Below are positions 24,711-35,626 of a stretch of DNA of 64,000 nt, one piece after another. The stretch comes from Irineochytrium annulatum (lineage: Eukaryota; Chytridiomycota; Chytridiomycetes; Chytridiales; Chytridiaceae): contig JADGJL010000005.1 in the NCBI GenBank assembly GCA_027600665.1, forward strand, positions 154,656 through 218,655, in the 5' to 3' direction. Below the pieces are notes generated by a model, which had not been told where the DNA came from, ran no database searches, and saw only the letters and a program-made list of their open reading frames with translations. A program made the position numbers and the translations under genes. Each line of letters starts with the position of its first letter. Position 1 is the first letter of the stretch.

Positions 24711-27710
24711 TTGAACATGAAGGGGAGCTGGTGGAGACGAGTCGCCATGATCGCGTTATCGGCAGGATTATTGGCAGGGAGTTTCTCGATGAACACAGGA
24801 CTTCGTAAGGCGGATGCGGCCGCCGGAGATCAGAACTATGCTGAAGCACTGCAAAAAGCCATTTACTTCTATGAAGCCCAGCGTTCGGGGCCATTACCAG
24901 CAAATAATCGGGTCGAATGGCGTGGTAATTCAGGCATGCAGGATGGGTCTGATGTAGGCGTCGATCTGACCGGAGGGTGGTATGATGCCGGGGATCATGT
25001 GAAATTCGGCTTTCCGATGGCTGCTTCCGCTACGATGCTCGCTTGGTCTGTCGTGGAATACGGCGACGGATATGAACAGGCAGGACAACTGGAGGAGATC
25101 AAGGATAATATCCGATGGGCGACCGACTATTTTATGAAAGCGCATACCAAACCAAATGAATTATGGGGACAAGTCGGAGCAGGTAATACGGATCATGCCT
25201 GGTGGGGACCGGCAGAGGTCATGCAGATGAACCGTCCTTCGTTCAAGATTGATACTACCTGCCCAGGCAGTGATCTGGCGGCAGAAACAGCGGCAGCACT
25301 GGCAGCGTCGTCGATTGTATTTGCAGATGATGACCCGGCATACTCGGCCAGATTGCTCCAACATGCCAAAGAGCTGTACAACTTTGCAGATACGTATCGT
25401 GGGGAATACACCGATTGTATCACGGATGCCGCAGCGTTCTATAACTCGTGGACAGGATACGAAGACGAGCTGGCATGGGGTGGAGCATGGTTATATTTAG
25501 CCACTAATGATAGCGCTTACTTGTCCAAAGCCATTGCAGCTACGGACCGTTGGTCTTCTAGCGGAGGCTCAGCCAATTGGCCGTATACCTGGACACAAGG
25601 TTGGGACAGTAAACATTATGGTGCCCAGATCCTGCTTGCCCGGATTACGTCCAACTTGAACATGCCGGAGGCGACGAGATTTATTCAGTCGACAGAACGC
25701 AACCTGGATTACTGGACAGTTGGAGTTAATGGGACACGAGTCAAGTATACGCCAGGAGGTCTTGCGTGGCTGGATCAATGGGGCTCGCTCCGTTATGCAG
25801 CGAATGCAGCCTTTATTTCTTTCGTATACTCCGACTGGGTCAGTGATCCTGTGAAAAAATCAAGATATCAGGATTTCGCCGTCTCGCAGATGAATTATAT
25901 TCTGGGTGATAACCCGCGTCAGAGCAGTTATGTGGTCGGATACGGGCAAAATGCACCCCAACATCCGCATCATCGAACCGCTCACAGTTCGTGGCTGAAT
26001 AACGAGGATATCCCGGCTAACCATCGCCACATTCTGTATGGTGCCATGGTCGGCGGACCGGATGCATCAGATGGATATACCGATGATATCGGAGATTATG
26101 TGAGCAATGAGGTGGCAACTGATTACAATGCCGGTTTTACTGGTGCACTGGCAAAGATGAATCTATTGTTTGGTCAGAATCATCAACCTCTTGCGAATTT
26201 CCCTGCACCTGAGGTCAAGGGTGAGGAGTTCTTTGTGGAAGCTGCCATCAAATCATCCGGTTCCAATTATACGGAAATCCAGGCACAGCTTAATAATCGT
26301 TCCGCTTGGCCTGCCCGAATGGGAGATCAACTTTCTTTTAAATATTTCCTGGATTTGAGTGAAGTGTATGCTGCTGGACGTACTGTATCGGACGTTCATG
26401 TGACCACCTCCTATACGGAGGGAGCGACGGTATCCCAACCGGTTGTGGTGAATGCAGCCCAGCATATCTATGCGATTACGGCGAACTTTGGTAATACGAA
26501 GATCTATCCCGGTGGGGAAGGGAATTATCGCAAAGAAGTACAGTTCCGCATTACAGGCCCACAGGGCGCATGGAATGCAAACAATGACCATTCGTTCCAG
26601 TCGCTGACCACAGGCAATCCTGTGAAGAGCATCTACCTTCCAGTCTATGATGCCGGAGTGAAGGTGTACGGACAGGAGCCTGGTGTGGCACCAGTTACGG
26701 TTCCAAGCGCACCTGCTAGCGTGCAGGCTGTGGCGGGAAGCAGTCAGGTTAACCTGACCTGGACAGCTGGTTCCGGGGCTGAATCGTATACGGTGAAGCG
26801 TTCCGAGGTAAGTGGAGGGCCATATACCACTGTCGCGACGGGTGTGAATGGATTGACCTATACGAACACGGGGCTGACGAATGGAACCACTTATTATTAT
26901 GTAGTGACTGCCGTGAATTCAGCAGGGGAATCATCGGGTTCTATGCAGGTGTCGGCTACGCCGCAAGCAGCTTCAACAGTGCCGGGAGCACTGACTTTAA
27001 GTGGGACGGCTGGCAATGCACAGTCGGTCCTGACCTGGACAGCAGCTTCGGGCGCTACCAGCTATAAGGTACAACGTTCGATGGCAGGAGGAACATACGC
27101 GGATGTGGCAACCGGATTGTCCATATTGACTTACACGGATACGACTGCGCTGAATGGCACCACGTACAATTACCGGATTGCAGCCATGAATGCGAACGGG
27201 CAGACGCTGTCCAATGTCCTGGCACTGACGCCTTCTGCACCTCCGGTGACGACGGATACACTCGAAGTGCAGTACCGCAGTGGAGGGTCCGGGAATTCAA
27301 GCAATGCGGTGACCCCGCAGTTCAATGTGAAAAATACCGGCACACAGGCAATCGATCTTAGTACAGTGAAGATCCGATATTATTTTACCAAGGATGGTAC
27401 CGATGATATGACGTTCTGGTGTGATTATGCCCAGATGGGTACGGCCAATGTTGAAGGAACATTTGTCGCGGTGAATCCGGCGAAGGGTACAGCTGATACG
27501 TATCTGGAGATCAGCTTCAAGTCCGGAGCAGGCAGTTTGGCCGCTGGAGCAGAGACCGGCGTGATCCAGACACGCTTTTCCAAAAATAACTGGAGCAATT
27601 TCGATCAAAGTAATGACTATTCCTATGATGCCTCCAAGACGGCTTTTGCCGCATGGAACAAGGTAACCGCGTATCAGGGAACCAACAAAGTATGGGGCTT
27701 GGAGCCGTAA
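24711..27710 (+). CDS. secreted GH9 cellulase with CBM3c, two Fn3 and CBM3
   Basis: The 999-residue enzyme is modular: signal peptide (1-37), GH9 catalytic domain (about 42-490), a CBM3c module (about 500-655), two fibronectin type III domains (about 668-845) and a C-terminal cellulose-binding CBM3 (about 850-999). Catalytic residues are visible: the DAGDH motif (Asp92, Asp95) and the general acid Glu467 in VSNEVATDYN. GH9-CBM3c enzymes are processive endoglucanases that work with GH48. The TTG at 24711 stands eight bases after GAGGAG; an ATG two codons later is possible. A GH48 gene follows 300 bases on. The Fn3-Fn3-CBM3 tail is nearly the same in that gene. Confidence 0.95.
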   Translation: MNMKGSWWRRVAMIALSAGLLAGSFSMNTGLRKADAAAGDQNYAEALQKAIYFYEAQRSGPLPANNRVEWRGNSGMQDGSDVGVDLTGGWYDAGDHVKFGFPMAASATMLAWSVVEYGDGYEQAGQLEEIKDNIRWATDYFMKAHTKPNELWGQVGAGNTDHAWWGPAEVMQMNRPSFKIDTTCPGSDLAAETAAALAASSIVFADDDPAYSARLLQHAKELYNFADTYRGEYTDCITDAAAFYNSWTGYEDELAWGGAWLYLATNDSAYLSKAIAATDRWSSSGGSANWPYTWTQGWDSKHYGAQILLARITSNLNMPEATRFIQSTERNLDYWTVGVNGTRVKYTPGGLAWLDQWGSLRYAANAAFISFVYSDWVSDPVKKSRYQDFAVSQMNYILGDNPRQSSYVVGYGQNAPQHPHHRTAHSSWLNNEDIPANHRHILYGAMVGGPDASDGYTDDIGDYVSNEVATDYNAGFTGALAKMNLLFGQNHQPLANFPAPEVKGEEFFVEAAIKSSGSNYTEIQAQLNNRSAWPARMGDQLSFKYFLDLSEVYAAGRTVSDVHVTTSYTEGATVSQPVVVNAAQHIYAITANFGNTKIYPGGEGNYRKEVQFRITGPQGAWNANNDHSFQSLTTGNPVKSIYLPVYDAGVKVYGQEPGVAPVTVPSAPASVQAVAGSSQVNLTWTAGSGAESYTVKRSEVSGGPYTTVATGVNGLTYTNTGLTNGTTYYYVVTAVNSAGESSGSMQVSATPQAASTVPGALTLSGTAGNAQSVLTWTAASGATSYKVQRSMAGGTYADVATGLSILTYTDTTALNGTTYNYRIAAMNANGQTLSNVLALTPSAPPVTTDTLEVQYRSGGSGNSSNAVTPQFNVKNTGTQAIDLSTVKIRYYFTKDGTDDMTFWCDYAQMGTANVEGTFVAVNPAKGTADTYLEISFKSGAGSLAAGAETGVIQTRFSKNNWSNFDQSNDYSYDASKTAFAAWNKVTAYQGTNKVWGLEP

Positions 27711-27762
27711 CTGGCTGAATGTCATAAGTCGAAGAGCAGCATGGGCAGACCAACAGCACTTA

Positions 27763-27985
27763 TAGAGGATGTTCAAAAAGTTCGCTTTTGATTACGAAGG
27801 ATGCCTGGTGGCATCATCAGCATCGAATATGGAATTCAGCCGAAATAAGTGGGAGGCTTACGAAGAATGTTTCCTTGGGAAACATTGTGGTCGCTCACGT
27901 AGTTTTCCCTACGCTGCGCTACGCCATTTCTAGCTTCATCCCATCTTCTCGGTACTGAAAACCACTCTTTTTGAACACGCATTTA
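27763..27985. repeat. MITE-like inverted-repeat element C between the cellulase genes
   Basis: GTTCAAAAAG at 27771-27780 and its exact complement CTTTTTGAAC at 27967-27976 bound a noncoding block of about 220 bases, with TATA-rich flanks on both sides. Inside is a perfect small hairpin (GATGCC-TGGT-GGCATC, 27800-27815) and another around TTTCC-TTG-GGAAA. Outer limits are approximate. It fills the gap between the GH9 and GH48 genes. Confidence 0.6.
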
Positions 27986-28015
27986 TATTCCACTATTCCA
28001 GGGAGGTATATATCA

Positions 28016-31000
28016 ATGTTGAAATCAGCTGCGAAAAAAAGTTTAACAGCCATGCTGGCGGGTACTGTCATGTTGACCGGATACACCGGACTGTGGGCAG
28101 GGCCGCAAACGGCACACGCCGCAGATCAGGCCATCGAGATTCAGTCCGACAGCATCAATGAAGCCCGGTTTTTGCAATTGTATGAACAGTTGAAAGATCC
28201 GGCAAACGGATATTTCTCGCCAGAGGGTCTACCTTATCATTCCATTGAGACCCTGCTGAGTGAGGCCCCGGATTATGGTCATATGACGACGTCCGAGGCA
28301 TACAGTTACTGGCTATGGCTAGAGACCATGTATGGTCACTATACGGGAGACTGGTCCCAACTGGAAGCAGCATGGGACAGTATGGAAAAATTTATTATCC
28401 CGGTCAACGAAGGTGACGGCAAGGAAGAGCAGCCTACGATGAGCTCATACAACCCGAACAGCCCTGCTACGTATGCAGGGGAAAAACCATTCCCGGATCA
28501 ATATCCATCGCAACTTAATGGGCAGTATGCAGCGGGTAAAGACCCGATTGATGCTGAACTGAAGGCGACCTATGGTGACAATCAGACTTATCTCATGCAC
28601 TGGCTGGTGGATGTGGATAACTGGTATGGATACGGTAACCTGTTGAATCCATCCCATACGGCTACCTATGTGAACACATTCCAGCGTGGGGAGCAGGAAT
28701 CTGTGTGGGAAGCGATTCCGCATCCATCCCAGGATGATAAATCCTTTGGTAAGGCAAACGAAGGCTTCATGAGCTTGTTCACAAAGGAAAATCAGACGCC
28801 GTCAGCGCAATGGCGTTACACCAACGCAACGGATGCCGATGCACGTGCTGTTCAGGTTCTGTATTGGGCGAAGGAGATGGGATACAACAACCCGGAATAT
28901 CTGGATAAAGCGAAGAAGATGGGCGACTACCTGCGCTATGGCATGTATGATAAATACTTCCAGAAAATTGGAAGTGCTAAGAACGGTACACCGACGCCGG
29001 GTACAGGTAAAGATTCCAACATGTATCTCATGGCTTGGTATACGTCATGGGGCGGTGGTTTGGGTCAAGGTGGGGATTGGGCTTGGCGCATTGGAGCGAG
29101 TCACACCCATCAGGCTTATCAAAACCCGGTTGCAGCCTATGCCTTGTCTGACCCGGCTGGCGGCCTGATTCCTGAATCAGCAACAGCGAAGGCAGATTGG
29201 AATGCCACGCTCAAACGTCAGCTGGAATTCTACACATGGCTGCAATCCCATGAAGGAGCCATTGGCGGGGGAGCAACCAACAGTATCGGTGGTTCCTATG
29301 CGGCCTATCCGGCAGGAATTAGTACCTTCTATGACATGGCCTATCAAGAAGCACCCGTGTATCGTGACCCGGATTCCAACACATGGTTTGGATTCCAGGC
29401 ATGGCCGCTGGAGCGTGTAGCCGAGATGTATTATATTCTTGCCGAGAGCGGTGATCTGTCCTCTGAGAACTTCCAAATGGCCAAGAAAGTGATCACGAAG
29501 TGGATTGACTGGTCCAAGGACTATGTATTTGTAGGTGAGCGTCCGGTGACGGATGCGCAAGGCTACTATCTGAATGCGGCAGGACAGCGCATTTTGGGTG
29601 GAACCAATGTTCAGGTAGCGACAACACCGGCTCCGGGAGAGTTCTGGATTCCGGGTGGTCAGGAATGGCAGGGTCAACCGGACAAATGGAACGGCTTCAG
29701 TTCGTTTACGGAAAATCCGAACTTCCGTGTAACGACCAAAGATCCCGTGCAGGACACAGGAGTTCTGGGAAGTTACGTTAAAGCACTGACCTTCTTCGCG
29801 GCAGGGACACAGGCGGAGAACGGCACACTTAGTGTGAAAGGTCAAGAAGCCAAGGATCTGGCGGAAGCTCTGTTGGATACTGCTTGGGATTACAATGATG
29901 GTGTGGGTATCGTTACCGAAGAAGAGCGTAAAGACTACTTCCGCTTCTTTGCCAAAGAGATCTATATCCCGGCCAACTGGTCCGGAACCTTTGGTCAAGG
30001 CAATACGATTCCAGGTACAGCAGGTGTACCTTCCGATCCAGCGAAAGGCGGCAATGGCGTATATATTGGATACTCCGACCTGCGCCCGGCCATCAAGCAA
30101 GATCCGGCATGGGCTTACCTGGATAACCTGTACAAAACGTCGTATAACCCGACCACGAAGCAGTGGGAGAACGGAGCACCTACCTTTACGTATCACCGCT
30201 TCTGGTCACAGGTGGATATGGCCACAGCTTATGGAGAGTATGATCGACTCCTTGGAGATTCCGATAGTCCGGGAGTGGAAGTGCCCGGTGCCCCTGCTGG
30301 CGTAACAGCAACCGGAGGAAGCGAGCAGGTGGTTCTGAATTGGAACGCAGCCGCTGGTGCAGCCTCGTATACTGTGAAACGTGCAGAAGTGAACGGTGGT
30401 CCTTATACGTCTGTAGCAACAGGGGTCACAGGATCAACATTCACGGATACGGGCTTGACCAACGGTACAACGTATTATTATGTCATCACTGCGGTGAATG
30501 CCGCAGGTGAGTCTGCACCGTCGACACAGGCATCTGCAACACCACTCGCAGGTGTCGTTGTGCCAGGCGCATTCAACCTTACTGGAACGGCTGGGAATGC
30601 CCAGGCGGTACTGACATGGACAGCATCGACTGGAGCAACAAGTTATAAGGTACAGCGTTCGGTAGGCAACGGGGCGTATGCTGATCTGGCAACGGGATTG
30701 ACTGCACTGACGTATACCGATGCTACAGCGGTGAATGGTACGGCATATAATTACCGAATCGTAGCCGTGAATACGAGTGGTCAGACGAATTCGAATGTCT
30801 TGGTATTGACCCCATTAGCCCCTCCGGTCACAACGGGAGCACTTGAAGTACAATATCGCAATGGTGGTTCAGGAACTTCAGGCAATGCGATCACTCCACA
30901 GTTCAATGTGAAGAATACAGGTACAACTGCTGTGGACTTGAGCAAAGTGAAGCTCCGGTATTATTTCACGAAGGATAGTGCGGCTGATCTGAGTTTCTGG

Positions 31001-31291
31001 TGTGATTATGCCCAGATTGGAAGCAGTAACGTGGAAGGACATTTTGTTTCGATCGATCCGGCCAAGGGCACGGCAGATACCTATCTGGAGATTGGATTCA
31101 AATCGGGTGCGGGCAGTTTGGCAGCGGGTGCCGAGACCGGAATTATCCAGGTGCGCTTCTCGAAAAACAACTGGACGAATTTTGATCTAACGAATGATTA
31201 TTCCTTTGATTCCACCCAAACGGCCTTCAGTGCTTGGACGAAAGTGACAGCTTATCAGGACGGCGCGAAGGTATGGGGAATTGAACCTTAA
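28016..31291 (+). CDS. secreted GH48 cellobiohydrolase with two Fn3 and CBM3
   Basis: The 1091-residue protein has a signal peptide (about 1-37, ending AHA-AD), a GH48 domain (about 40-740), Fn3 (about 756-845), Fn3 (about 848-935) and CBM3 (about 940-1091). The GH48 hallmark SEAPDYGHMTTSEAYSYWLW is present, where Glu94 of TTSEA is the expected catalytic acid. GH48 enzymes attack cellulose chains processively from the reducing end and are the key partner of GH9 endoglucanases. The ATG at 28016 follows GGGAGGT by eight bases. A TTG 15 codons earlier lies inside repeat C and is rejected. It may be read through from GH9, as no clear terminator separates them apart from hairpins in the repeat. 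Confidence 0.95.
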   Translation: MLKSAAKKSLTAMLAGTVMLTGYTGLWAGPQTAHAADQAIEIQSDSINEARFLQLYEQLKDPANGYFSPEGLPYHSIETLLSEAPDYGHMTTSEAYSYWLWLETMYGHYTGDWSQLEAAWDSMEKFIIPVNEGDGKEEQPTMSSYNPNSPATYAGEKPFPDQYPSQLNGQYAAGKDPIDAELKATYGDNQTYLMHWLVDVDNWYGYGNLLNPSHTATYVNTFQRGEQESVWEAIPHPSQDDKSFGKANEGFMSLFTKENQTPSAQWRYTNATDADARAVQVLYWAKEMGYNNPEYLDKAKKMGDYLRYGMYDKYFQKIGSAKNGTPTPGTGKDSNMYLMAWYTSWGGGLGQGGDWAWRIGASHTHQAYQNPVAAYALSDPAGGLIPESATAKADWNATLKRQLEFYTWLQSHEGAIGGGATNSIGGSYAAYPAGISTFYDMAYQEAPVYRDPDSNTWFGFQAWPLERVAEMYYILAESGDLSSENFQMAKKVITKWIDWSKDYVFVGERPVTDAQGYYLNAAGQRILGGTNVQVATTPAPGEFWIPGGQEWQGQPDKWNGFSSFTENPNFRVTTKDPVQDTGVLGSYVKALTFFAAGTQAENGTLSVKGQEAKDLAEALLDTAWDYNDGVGIVTEEERKDYFRFFAKEIYIPANWSGTFGQGNTIPGTAGVPSDPAKGGNGVYIGYSDLRPAIKQDPAWAYLDNLYKTSYNPTTKQWENGAPTFTYHRFWSQVDMATAYGEYDRLLGDSDSPGVEVPGAPAGVTATGGSEQVVLNWNAAAGAASYTVKRAEVNGGPYTSVATGVTGSTFTDTGLTNGTTYYYVITAVNAAGESAPSTQASATPLAGVVVPGAFNLTGTAGNAQAVLTWTASTGATSYKVQRSVGNGAYADLATGLTALTYTDATAVNGTAYNYRIVAVNTSGQTNSNVLVLTPLAPPVTTGALEVQYRNGGSGTSGNAITPQFNVKNTGTTAVDLSKVKLRYYFTKDSAADLSFWCDYAQIGSSNVEGHFVSIDPAKGTADTYLEIGFKSGAGSLAAGAETGIIQVRFSKNNWTNFDLTNDYSFDSTQTAFSAWTKVTAYQDGAKVWGIEP

Positions 31292-31349
31292 TCAATAAAC
31301 AGCTACTTAACCAGTAGTAGGATCATTAAGGACACGAGAAATACAGATT

Positions 31350-31386
31350 AAGCTGGGGAGAAATCCCTGGCTTTTTCTTTTTTTAT
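31350..31386 (+). terminator. terminator after GH48
   Basis: AGCTGGGGA and TCCCTGGCT pair across a GAAA loop and are followed by CTTTTTCTTTTTTT-like T-rich sequence. Confidence 0.75.
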
Positions 31387-31569
31387 AATAAACCTTCAAA
31401 TGGGTAACGGTAATTAGAAATTGAACCATAGTAATGTTTACCATATTTGCGATTTTAAACATTAAAATATAGTTCATATGACCCATGTACTGGATGAGGA
31501 TTGACCTAACTCTTTTATCGGTGAAAAATGAAGCATATCAAATAGTTACAATAATTTAACCTTTGTAAA

Positions 31570-31745
31570 AGAAGGAATCAGCAGTGCTTTTTGCCAATAG
31601 AGGATGGACAGACCCTGTTACTTAGTGCTCAAGTGCGCCTGCATCAATACAGGACTTTTGGCTGATGAACGTTATGGATAGCCCGTTTACAATGGGGCAA
31701 GCCGGGGAGAAGCAACCCAGGTTAAAATTCTGTAACATCAGGGGG
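31570..31745 (+). promoter_or_regulatory. possible structured leader of the NlpC/P60 gene
   Basis: The 170 bases before the gene hold several nested complementary pairs: ATCAGC with GCTGAT (31579, 31662), CCTGT with ACAGG (31615, 31650), and small GCCC/GGGC and GGG/CCC hairpins. Wall hydrolase genes of this kind often have a cyclic-di-AMP (ydaO) riboswitch, but I do not see its consensus. It may be an unknown regulatory leader or chance folding. The 31387-31570 stretch before it is AT-rich with nothing recognised. Confidence 0.25.
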
Positions 31746-31756
31746 AACTCGACATC

Positions 31757-32551
31757 ATGAATTGGAAGAAAACAATTATTACAGCAAGTGTCACAGCATC
31801 GATGCTGATGGGAAGTCTGACGACAGGAGCACTAACGGCACAGGTATCGGCAGCTGCTGTTGAGAATTCACAAGTAAAAGTAATTTGGGGCGTAAACCTA
31901 CGCACAACACCTTCTTCTTCTGCGAAAGTTGTTCGCTTGATCGCTAAAGGGGAGACGGTAACAGTGCTTCAGCAATCCGGTTCGGATTGGTATAAGATTA
32001 AGGATTCTGCGAATCGGACAGGCTACATATCTTCTTCATCCAAATACACACAAGCTGTAAGTGGCGGTACAAGCGGGTCAGGTTCAAATAGTGCCACATC
32101 GGAAACCGGCAATGCGTCTGTGGAGAAAGTTATTGCGGCGGGAATGAAATATTGGGGTACACCGTATGAATTCGGAGCGAGTCGTAACAGCACAGCTACG
32201 TTTGACTGTTCCAGCTTTATACGTCAGGCTTTTATCGATGCACTTGGCATCAAGCTTCCAGCTGATTCTCGTAAACAGGGAGCATATGTGAAAGCTAAGG
32301 GTGCTGTTCAGACCAACTGGAAAAACCTGAAGCGCGGGGATCTGATGTATTTCATGTCGTATAAAGGCAGTTCTGCATCATCGTATTCGGGCGTGAATAA
32401 ATCCAGCGCAACCATTACGCACACAGGGATCTACCTGGGCGACGGCAAGGTATTACATACGTATTCCAACGCCGGCGGTGGTGTAACGATTAGTGATATC
32501 TCTGGCAAACATTGGGAGTACCGCTTCCTGTTTGGTGGCAGTGCGCTGTAG
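31757..32551 (+). CDS. secreted NlpC/P60 (C40) peptidoglycan hydrolase with SH3 domain
   Basis: The 264-residue protein has a signal peptide (about 1-33), one bacterial SH3 domain (about 38-95: VNLRTTPSSSAKVVRLIAKG with WYKIKDSANRTGYIS), a Ser/Gly-rich linker, and the NlpC/P60 domain (about 120-264). Catalytic Cys151 in FDCSSFI, the His in ITHTGIYLG and the third polar residue in SGKHWEYRF are all present. It should cut D-Glu-diaminopimelate bonds in cell-wall stem peptides. Ribosome site AGGGGG. It stands alone, with a possible structured leader and a bidirectional terminator after it. Confidence 0.9.
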   Translation: MNWKKTIITASVTASMLMGSLTTGALTAQVSAAAVENSQVKVIWGVNLRTTPSSSAKVVRLIAKGETVTVLQQSGSDWYKIKDSANRTGYISSSSKYTQAVSGGTSGSGSNSATSETGNASVEKVIAAGMKYWGTPYEFGASRNSTATFDCSSFIRQAFIDALGIKLPADSRKQGAYVKAKGAVQTNWKNLKRGDLMYFMSYKGSSASSYSGVNKSSATITHTGIYLGDGKVLHTYSNAGGGVTISDISGKHWEYRFLFGGSAL

Positions 32552-32609
32552 GTTAGAACAAGACTTTCTTAGAACCTCTATGATATTCTGCGGATGTTTA
32601 TAGGTATAC

Positions 32610-32656
32610 AAAACACCTTCCATTTTGCCTTTGACGGGCGAGTGGGAGGTGTTTTT
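32610..32656. terminator. bidirectional terminator
   Basis: AAAACACCT and AGGTGTTTTT arms around an inner loop, between the convergent NlpC/P60 and ArsR-type genes. Confidence 0.65.
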
Positions 32657-32680
32657 GTGTTATCTATTGAACGGAACAAT

Positions 32681-33589
32681 TCAATCCTGATAGTACAGGC
32701 GGAACAGGATGTCCTGATTGTAGTTGCCAAATCCCTCACCATACAATGTGAGTCCGCCTACATGCTGGGCATCTTCCTCTACAGATAGACGAAGGGTCCA
32801 CTGGTTGCGTTCAACAGGGATATCTGAAAGTGTAATTGCGGATAGGTGTTGTCCATCAATAAATGTGCCCTCATTGGTGATTCGCAGTACCTTGAGCATG
32901 CCATATTGATTGACACTGTCGCTCCACCATTCCGGGGTGAACATGCCGCGTCCGTTGCCTGAATCTCCAGGGCTTGTCCATTCACCCAATCGGATGCCAT
33001 TGAGCATAAAAGTAATATCCGAGGGCCAATTGGGATTAACGGATGGGGCTTCTGATCCGATCTCCAGGGACAGTTCAATGGCGTTGATCTGCTGTCCGGA
33101 TAAAATATAGTTTGGAATTTTGTATTCCACAAATCCACGGCCAAACCACAGAATATGGGCATGCATTCGCTCGGGGTCGAGGAAATAGCGAGGGTCATCG
33201 TACTGGCCAATCACCTGAGTGGACGTTGCCAGCCCGCATGTCGGATAGACGTCAAAGTGGGTGTAGTGTCCCACAGGTACAGAAACCTCGTGCAGCTTGC
33301 GGGCTGTGCCGCTTTCCTGCGGCATGGAGATGCCAATCCAGTCTACAGCAAGGCTGTTCATTTTATGCGTGCCACCGTCTTTGCGTATCATTTTGGACTG
33401 AATAATGCCCACATCCTGAAGTTTGCGGACATGCATGGTCACGATGGCACTACTCAGACCCAATGAAGCAGCGAGGTCTTTCACATTCATGGGTGTCTCG
33501 GCAACAAGGCGGATAATCTGTAAACGTACTTCACTGGCAAGTGCTTCATATAGGGGTAGCCATTCGGCATCGGTATTTGCTCGGATCAC
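32681..33589 (-). CDS. ArsR-type transcriptional regulator with large C-terminal domain
   Basis: The 302-residue protein has an N-terminal winged helix of the ArsR/SmtB kind (about 12-80): LYEALASEVRLQIIRLVAET, then NVKDLAASLGLSSAIVTMHV as the recognition helix. There is no metal-binding Cys box. The remaining 200 residues form a beta-rich domain, with WPSDITFMLNGIRLGEWTSP and TLRLSVEEDAQHVGGLTLYG, that looks like a jelly-roll sugar-binding fold. It is divergent from the GH51 arabinofuranosidase gene, so it probably represses that gene and reads a sugar with its C-terminal domain. Function inferred from layout. Confidence 0.75.
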   Translation of the reverse strand: MIRANTDAEWLPLYEALASEVRLQIIRLVAETPMNVKDLAASLGLSSAIVTMHVRKLQDVGIIQSKMIRKDGGTHKMNSLAVDWIGISMPQESGTARKLHEVSVPVGHYTHFDVYPTCGLATSTQVIGQYDDPRYFLDPERMHAHILWFGRGFVEYKIPNYILSGQQINAIELSLEIGSEAPSVNPNWPSDITFMLNGIRLGEWTSPGDSGNGRGMFTPEWWSDSVNQYGMLKVLRITNEGTFIDGQHLSAITLSDIPVERNQWTLRLSVEEDAQHVGGLTLYGEGFGNYNQDILFRLYYQD

Positions 33590-33708
33590 AGTTGTTCCTC
33601 CAATATGTCTTTATAGAATTAAGTTAAACATAAATTCAGTAAAAAGAATAACATTTTGCAAAATTCAGGTTGAAATTGAGGCTATAATCGATTTTAATAT
33701 AAATATGA

Positions 33709-35274
<1,566 letters not shown>

Positions 35275-35349
35275 GGGATTAGGAAAAATGGATAGGATGA
35301 CACGGCCTGAGATAGCAGAAGTATCGGCCGTTGAGTTGTCCCTTTAATA

Positions 35350-35386
35350 AAAGGCTGGATGCGATGAATTCGTATCCAGTTTTTTG
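35350..35386 (+). terminator. terminator of abfA
   Basis: CTGGAT (35355-35360) pairs with ATCCAG (35374-35379), with further pairs inside, then six T. Confidence 0.75.
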
Positions 35387-35437
35387 CGTAGTACGCATGA
35401 TATGAGTAATCACTCGACGAGAAAATTCCGTTAAATT

Positions 35438-35467
35438 TTGATATCAATGCAGATCGAAATATATAAA
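35438..35467 (+). promoter_or_regulatory. promoter candidate for the repeat/SLH protein
   Basis: TTGATA at 35438-35443, 18 bases, TATAAA at 35462-35467. It lies 160 bases before the gene. The rest of the gap between abfA and this gene shows nothing else. Confidence 0.4.
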
Positions 35468-35626
35468 AAAATGACGAAAAAAGTCGATAAATATATTATG
35501 CGGTCAATCTATCTGTGATAATACAACACCATGTACAGATGTGCACCGTCTAAACCCTGATATTACGATCTGGGATGCAATGAGTTCGGAAGAGGTTGAA
35601 CATACGCCAAAAGGGAGAGCGATGCT

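Noticed and set aside
27971..28015. TTG start for GH48 fifteen codons upstream
   Set aside because: It lies in the right end of repeat C, lacks a ribosome site and would put polar residues before the signal peptide.
29177..30196. Long open frame (339 codons) antisense to GH48
   Set aside because: It lies fully inside the well supported GH48 gene, has an Arg/Cys/Ile-rich composition typical of shadow frames, and has no ribosome site.
31570..31745. Cyclic-di-AMP (ydaO) riboswitch
   Set aside because: This was expected before a wall hydrolase gene, but the conserved GGGGGA and GGGGTGAAT-type parts of the consensus are not present.
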